In this document: one piece after another, positions 62,148 to 64,000 of the stretch
Layout: every line of letters begins with the position of its first letter
Numbering within the stretch: position 1 is the first letter of the stretch
Origin: Camarhynchus parvulus
Taxonomy: Eukaryota; Chordata; Aves; Passeriformes; Thraupidae
Direction of reading: 5' to 3'
Length of the DNA stretch: 64,000 nucleotides
NCBI RefSeq assembly: GCF_901933205.1
Contig: NC_044576.1
Coordinates: forward strand, 5,427,024 to 5,491,023
The notes under the pieces: model-generated
Database searches by the model: none
What the model was told of the DNA's origin: nothing
Seen by the model: the letters and a program-made list of their open reading frames with translations, nothing else
Translations under genes and position numbers: made by a program

Positions 62148-62556
62148 TGTCATGGTTTAGGAATGGTACTCTCCAATTTCATACTCTCACTAAAAAAACC
62201 CTACACTGCTTCTCCTCAGCTCCCTCCAGTGGGAGGCAAAAAAGGTGAAGATCACAGATTGAGAATTTAAGAAAAAATTACTGGTAATAGTAATGAGGTA
62301 AGAAAATGAACAGTGGGAACAACAGTATTAATAACAAAGTGTACAACAGAGAGTGAATCGCATGCAAAAATGCCCATGACAACAAACAATACCAGATGGC
62401 TCCCCCACCACCTTTTCCTCCACCAGAACCCCTTCTCCTCAGAAGAGTCCCTTTCTCCCACCCCCAGCAATGACATTAGGTGGTATACAATGGGTCCTAG
62501 CCATGCCTCTCCCAGGCAGTGCAAAAATTTACCCTGTCTAGGACAAAACCAGGACA
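62148..62556 (-). mobile_element. Solo LTR, same family as 7080-7510
   Basis: The + strand begins TGTCATGGTTTAGGAATGGT and ends CCAGGACA. Its last 150 bases match the end of the 7-kb LTR: both have GAACCCCTTCTCCTCAGAA, then a CAATGACAT block, GGTGGTA, and GCCATGCC, then a CCCTGT tail. The minus-strand reading TGTCCTGG...CATGACA gives proper TG...CA ends. I could not find a convincing target duplication (ACCAG before, ACCCA after). The middle is more diverged than in the 7-kb copy, so an independent, older insertion is likely. Confidence 0.7.
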
Positions 62557-64000
62557 ACCCACATAGAATTTAAAGACTTTTTTATGGTAGCCCATTAATT
62601 TTGTTTTAAAGAATTTAGTGTTTTCATTAGGCTTCCTCTCCTGACATGAGAAATTTTCATTCAAACCTCTCCAGTATATGGTTTTCCACACTAATGCTCA
62701 ATGCTGGACCAATGCAATGCCTGCTCATTGCAGCAAATCCACTTTTACTCACCAGAATGAACATGTGCTAAAATTGGTAAGGGCTATGCTACCAAGCAGA
62801 TGGCAAACATACAACTCCACATGCCAGCCCTCCGTTATTTATTCAGAGATTCCTCAGAAAAATATCAATTTATTTCTCTCCACATTTGGAGATTTTTACT
62901 GAGAAAATTCATAGGAGGTCGACAAAAATTCCTTGTTATTCTTGGCAGTTGCCAACACTGGCACAAGCTAAATACATGGACATAGCAGGAGAAGAAGCAG
63001 GAGCCAAGAAAAGCCTGAGCCACCAAGAACATCCTGGCATCCATTTCTGGCAGCTGGGAGAAGCTCACGCATCACAGCTGGATTCCCATTTCCATGTACC
63101 TACCATCAGTACCACAGGCTCTGGATTTTTCTTCCCCAGGCACCTCAGTTTGGCTCTGAGTGTCATGTCAGACTTCAGAGCCCAGGCACTTGCACCAGCT
63201 CCTGTAAATAAGGTGTACGAGAACATGCAGCCCTAACAAGCACATTGCAAGATTGATGATGTTAAAAGCACAGTAATATTTTGGGACTTTCTCTGTTAAT
63301 GCAGAGAGATGTGTCATACTGCTGCACGCTGGTAGAAATCCATTTTGGAACTATATTAATCTCGCCTTCCCCTTAAATAAATAAAAACAAAGCCAATGAC
63401 ACACAGCCTTTCCCAGACAATATCTGCTTCAGGAATGGTCTCATCCTCACACAAAAACGCTCCAGGGACTGTCCAAAGGAGTCTAAAATGGACAGGCAAT
63501 TCCCCAACAGACACTGCAGACATTCTAAGAAACAGAATATAGCATATATATCAAGCATGCTTAGCAAACCAAGGCTGACCACCTCTTAGGGGGAATTCTG
63601 CACTAATTTGGGCATGGCACAGAAGGGATGTACGCCTTTGCACAGACTTTTTCCTTAACACAGGGGTGTGCCTGCTCAGCAAAGGCAGTGTGAGCTGCAC
63701 CTGCCAATACCATCAATGCACAGAGGTGTCACGGCCAGCACAGGCTGCTCTCAACAGCACAACCACGCCACAGAGGAGGCAGGAGCAGAGGGAAGAACTA
63801 CATAGGTCCAGAAATTTGGCAGAAAGGCTACAGGGTTGCATTTAGCACTCCAGGAATTTAGAAGTTTGGCCCTTTGAGCCCAGCAGACTCTGCTGATGCC
63901 CAGCACCCATCTATCTCCTGGTGCCAGTGGGATTGACCAAGATCTCCAATCTCAAATGCTCTTTGAGTCCCCATTAATGTCTAATTTGCATTTGCAGGCT
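62557..64000. other. Non-coding DNA, no gene seen
   Basis: The longest open frame is 116 codons (62886-63236) and shows no domain. A slightly GC-richer stretch at 63.6-63.8 kb has no identifiable content. The window ends without any gene edge. Confidence 0.5.

Overview
This window looks like bird DNA, most likely a songbird (passerine). It is AT-rich and I can find no convincing host exon. It carries several copies of the sauropsid LINE CR1 in both orientations, and LTRs that resemble families I know from songbird genomes. No host protein-coding gene, rRNA, tRNA or CRISPR array could be supported. The stretch is best read as intergenic DNA or a very long intron.

The outstanding feature is a minus-strand endogenous retrovirus at 52601-56969. 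It has two LTRs of 347 and 348 bp with TG...CA ends and a 6-bp target duplication (GACATC). Its primer-binding site is an 18-base match to the 3' end of tRNA-Phe, and a polypurine tract sits against the 3' LTR. Gag resembles the alpharetrovirus side of class II retroviruses in its matrix and N-terminal capsid. Env is gamma type, with a CWLC motif in SU and a CX6CC motif in TM. That combination and the Phe primer match a known recombinant songbird family, TgERV-F. This copy has lost the rest of gag and all of pro and pol in one large internal deletion. Gag and env also carry several frame breaks. A perfect splice donor seven codons into gag and a good acceptor just before env are still present. 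This implies that Env starts on the gag AUG, as in alpharetroviruses.

Layout: 1-7 kb is unannotated AT-rich DNA with a long hairpin at 3.43-3.52 kb. A minus-strand solo LTR lies at 7.08-7.51 kb and an ERV-derived fragment at 8.65-8.85 kb. CR1 copies lie at 13.0-13.4, 22.1-22.3, 29.6-29.9, 31.1-32.2 and 52.06-52.13 kb. The 31-32 kb CR1 is split by a 513-bp solo LTR, and a GC-rich LTR-like block follows it to 33.2 kb. Another solo LTR is at 41.8-42.4 kb, and an A-tract-rich, low-complexity patch at 46.0-46.5 kb. After the provirus come an ERV-derived composite at 58.1-59.3 kb and a second copy of the 7-kb LTR family at 62.15-62.56 kb.

The window therefore records repeated retroviral and LINE insertion into gene-poor DNA. 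Nothing outside the provirus forms a working set of genes. Family names are from memory of sequence features; no database search was run.
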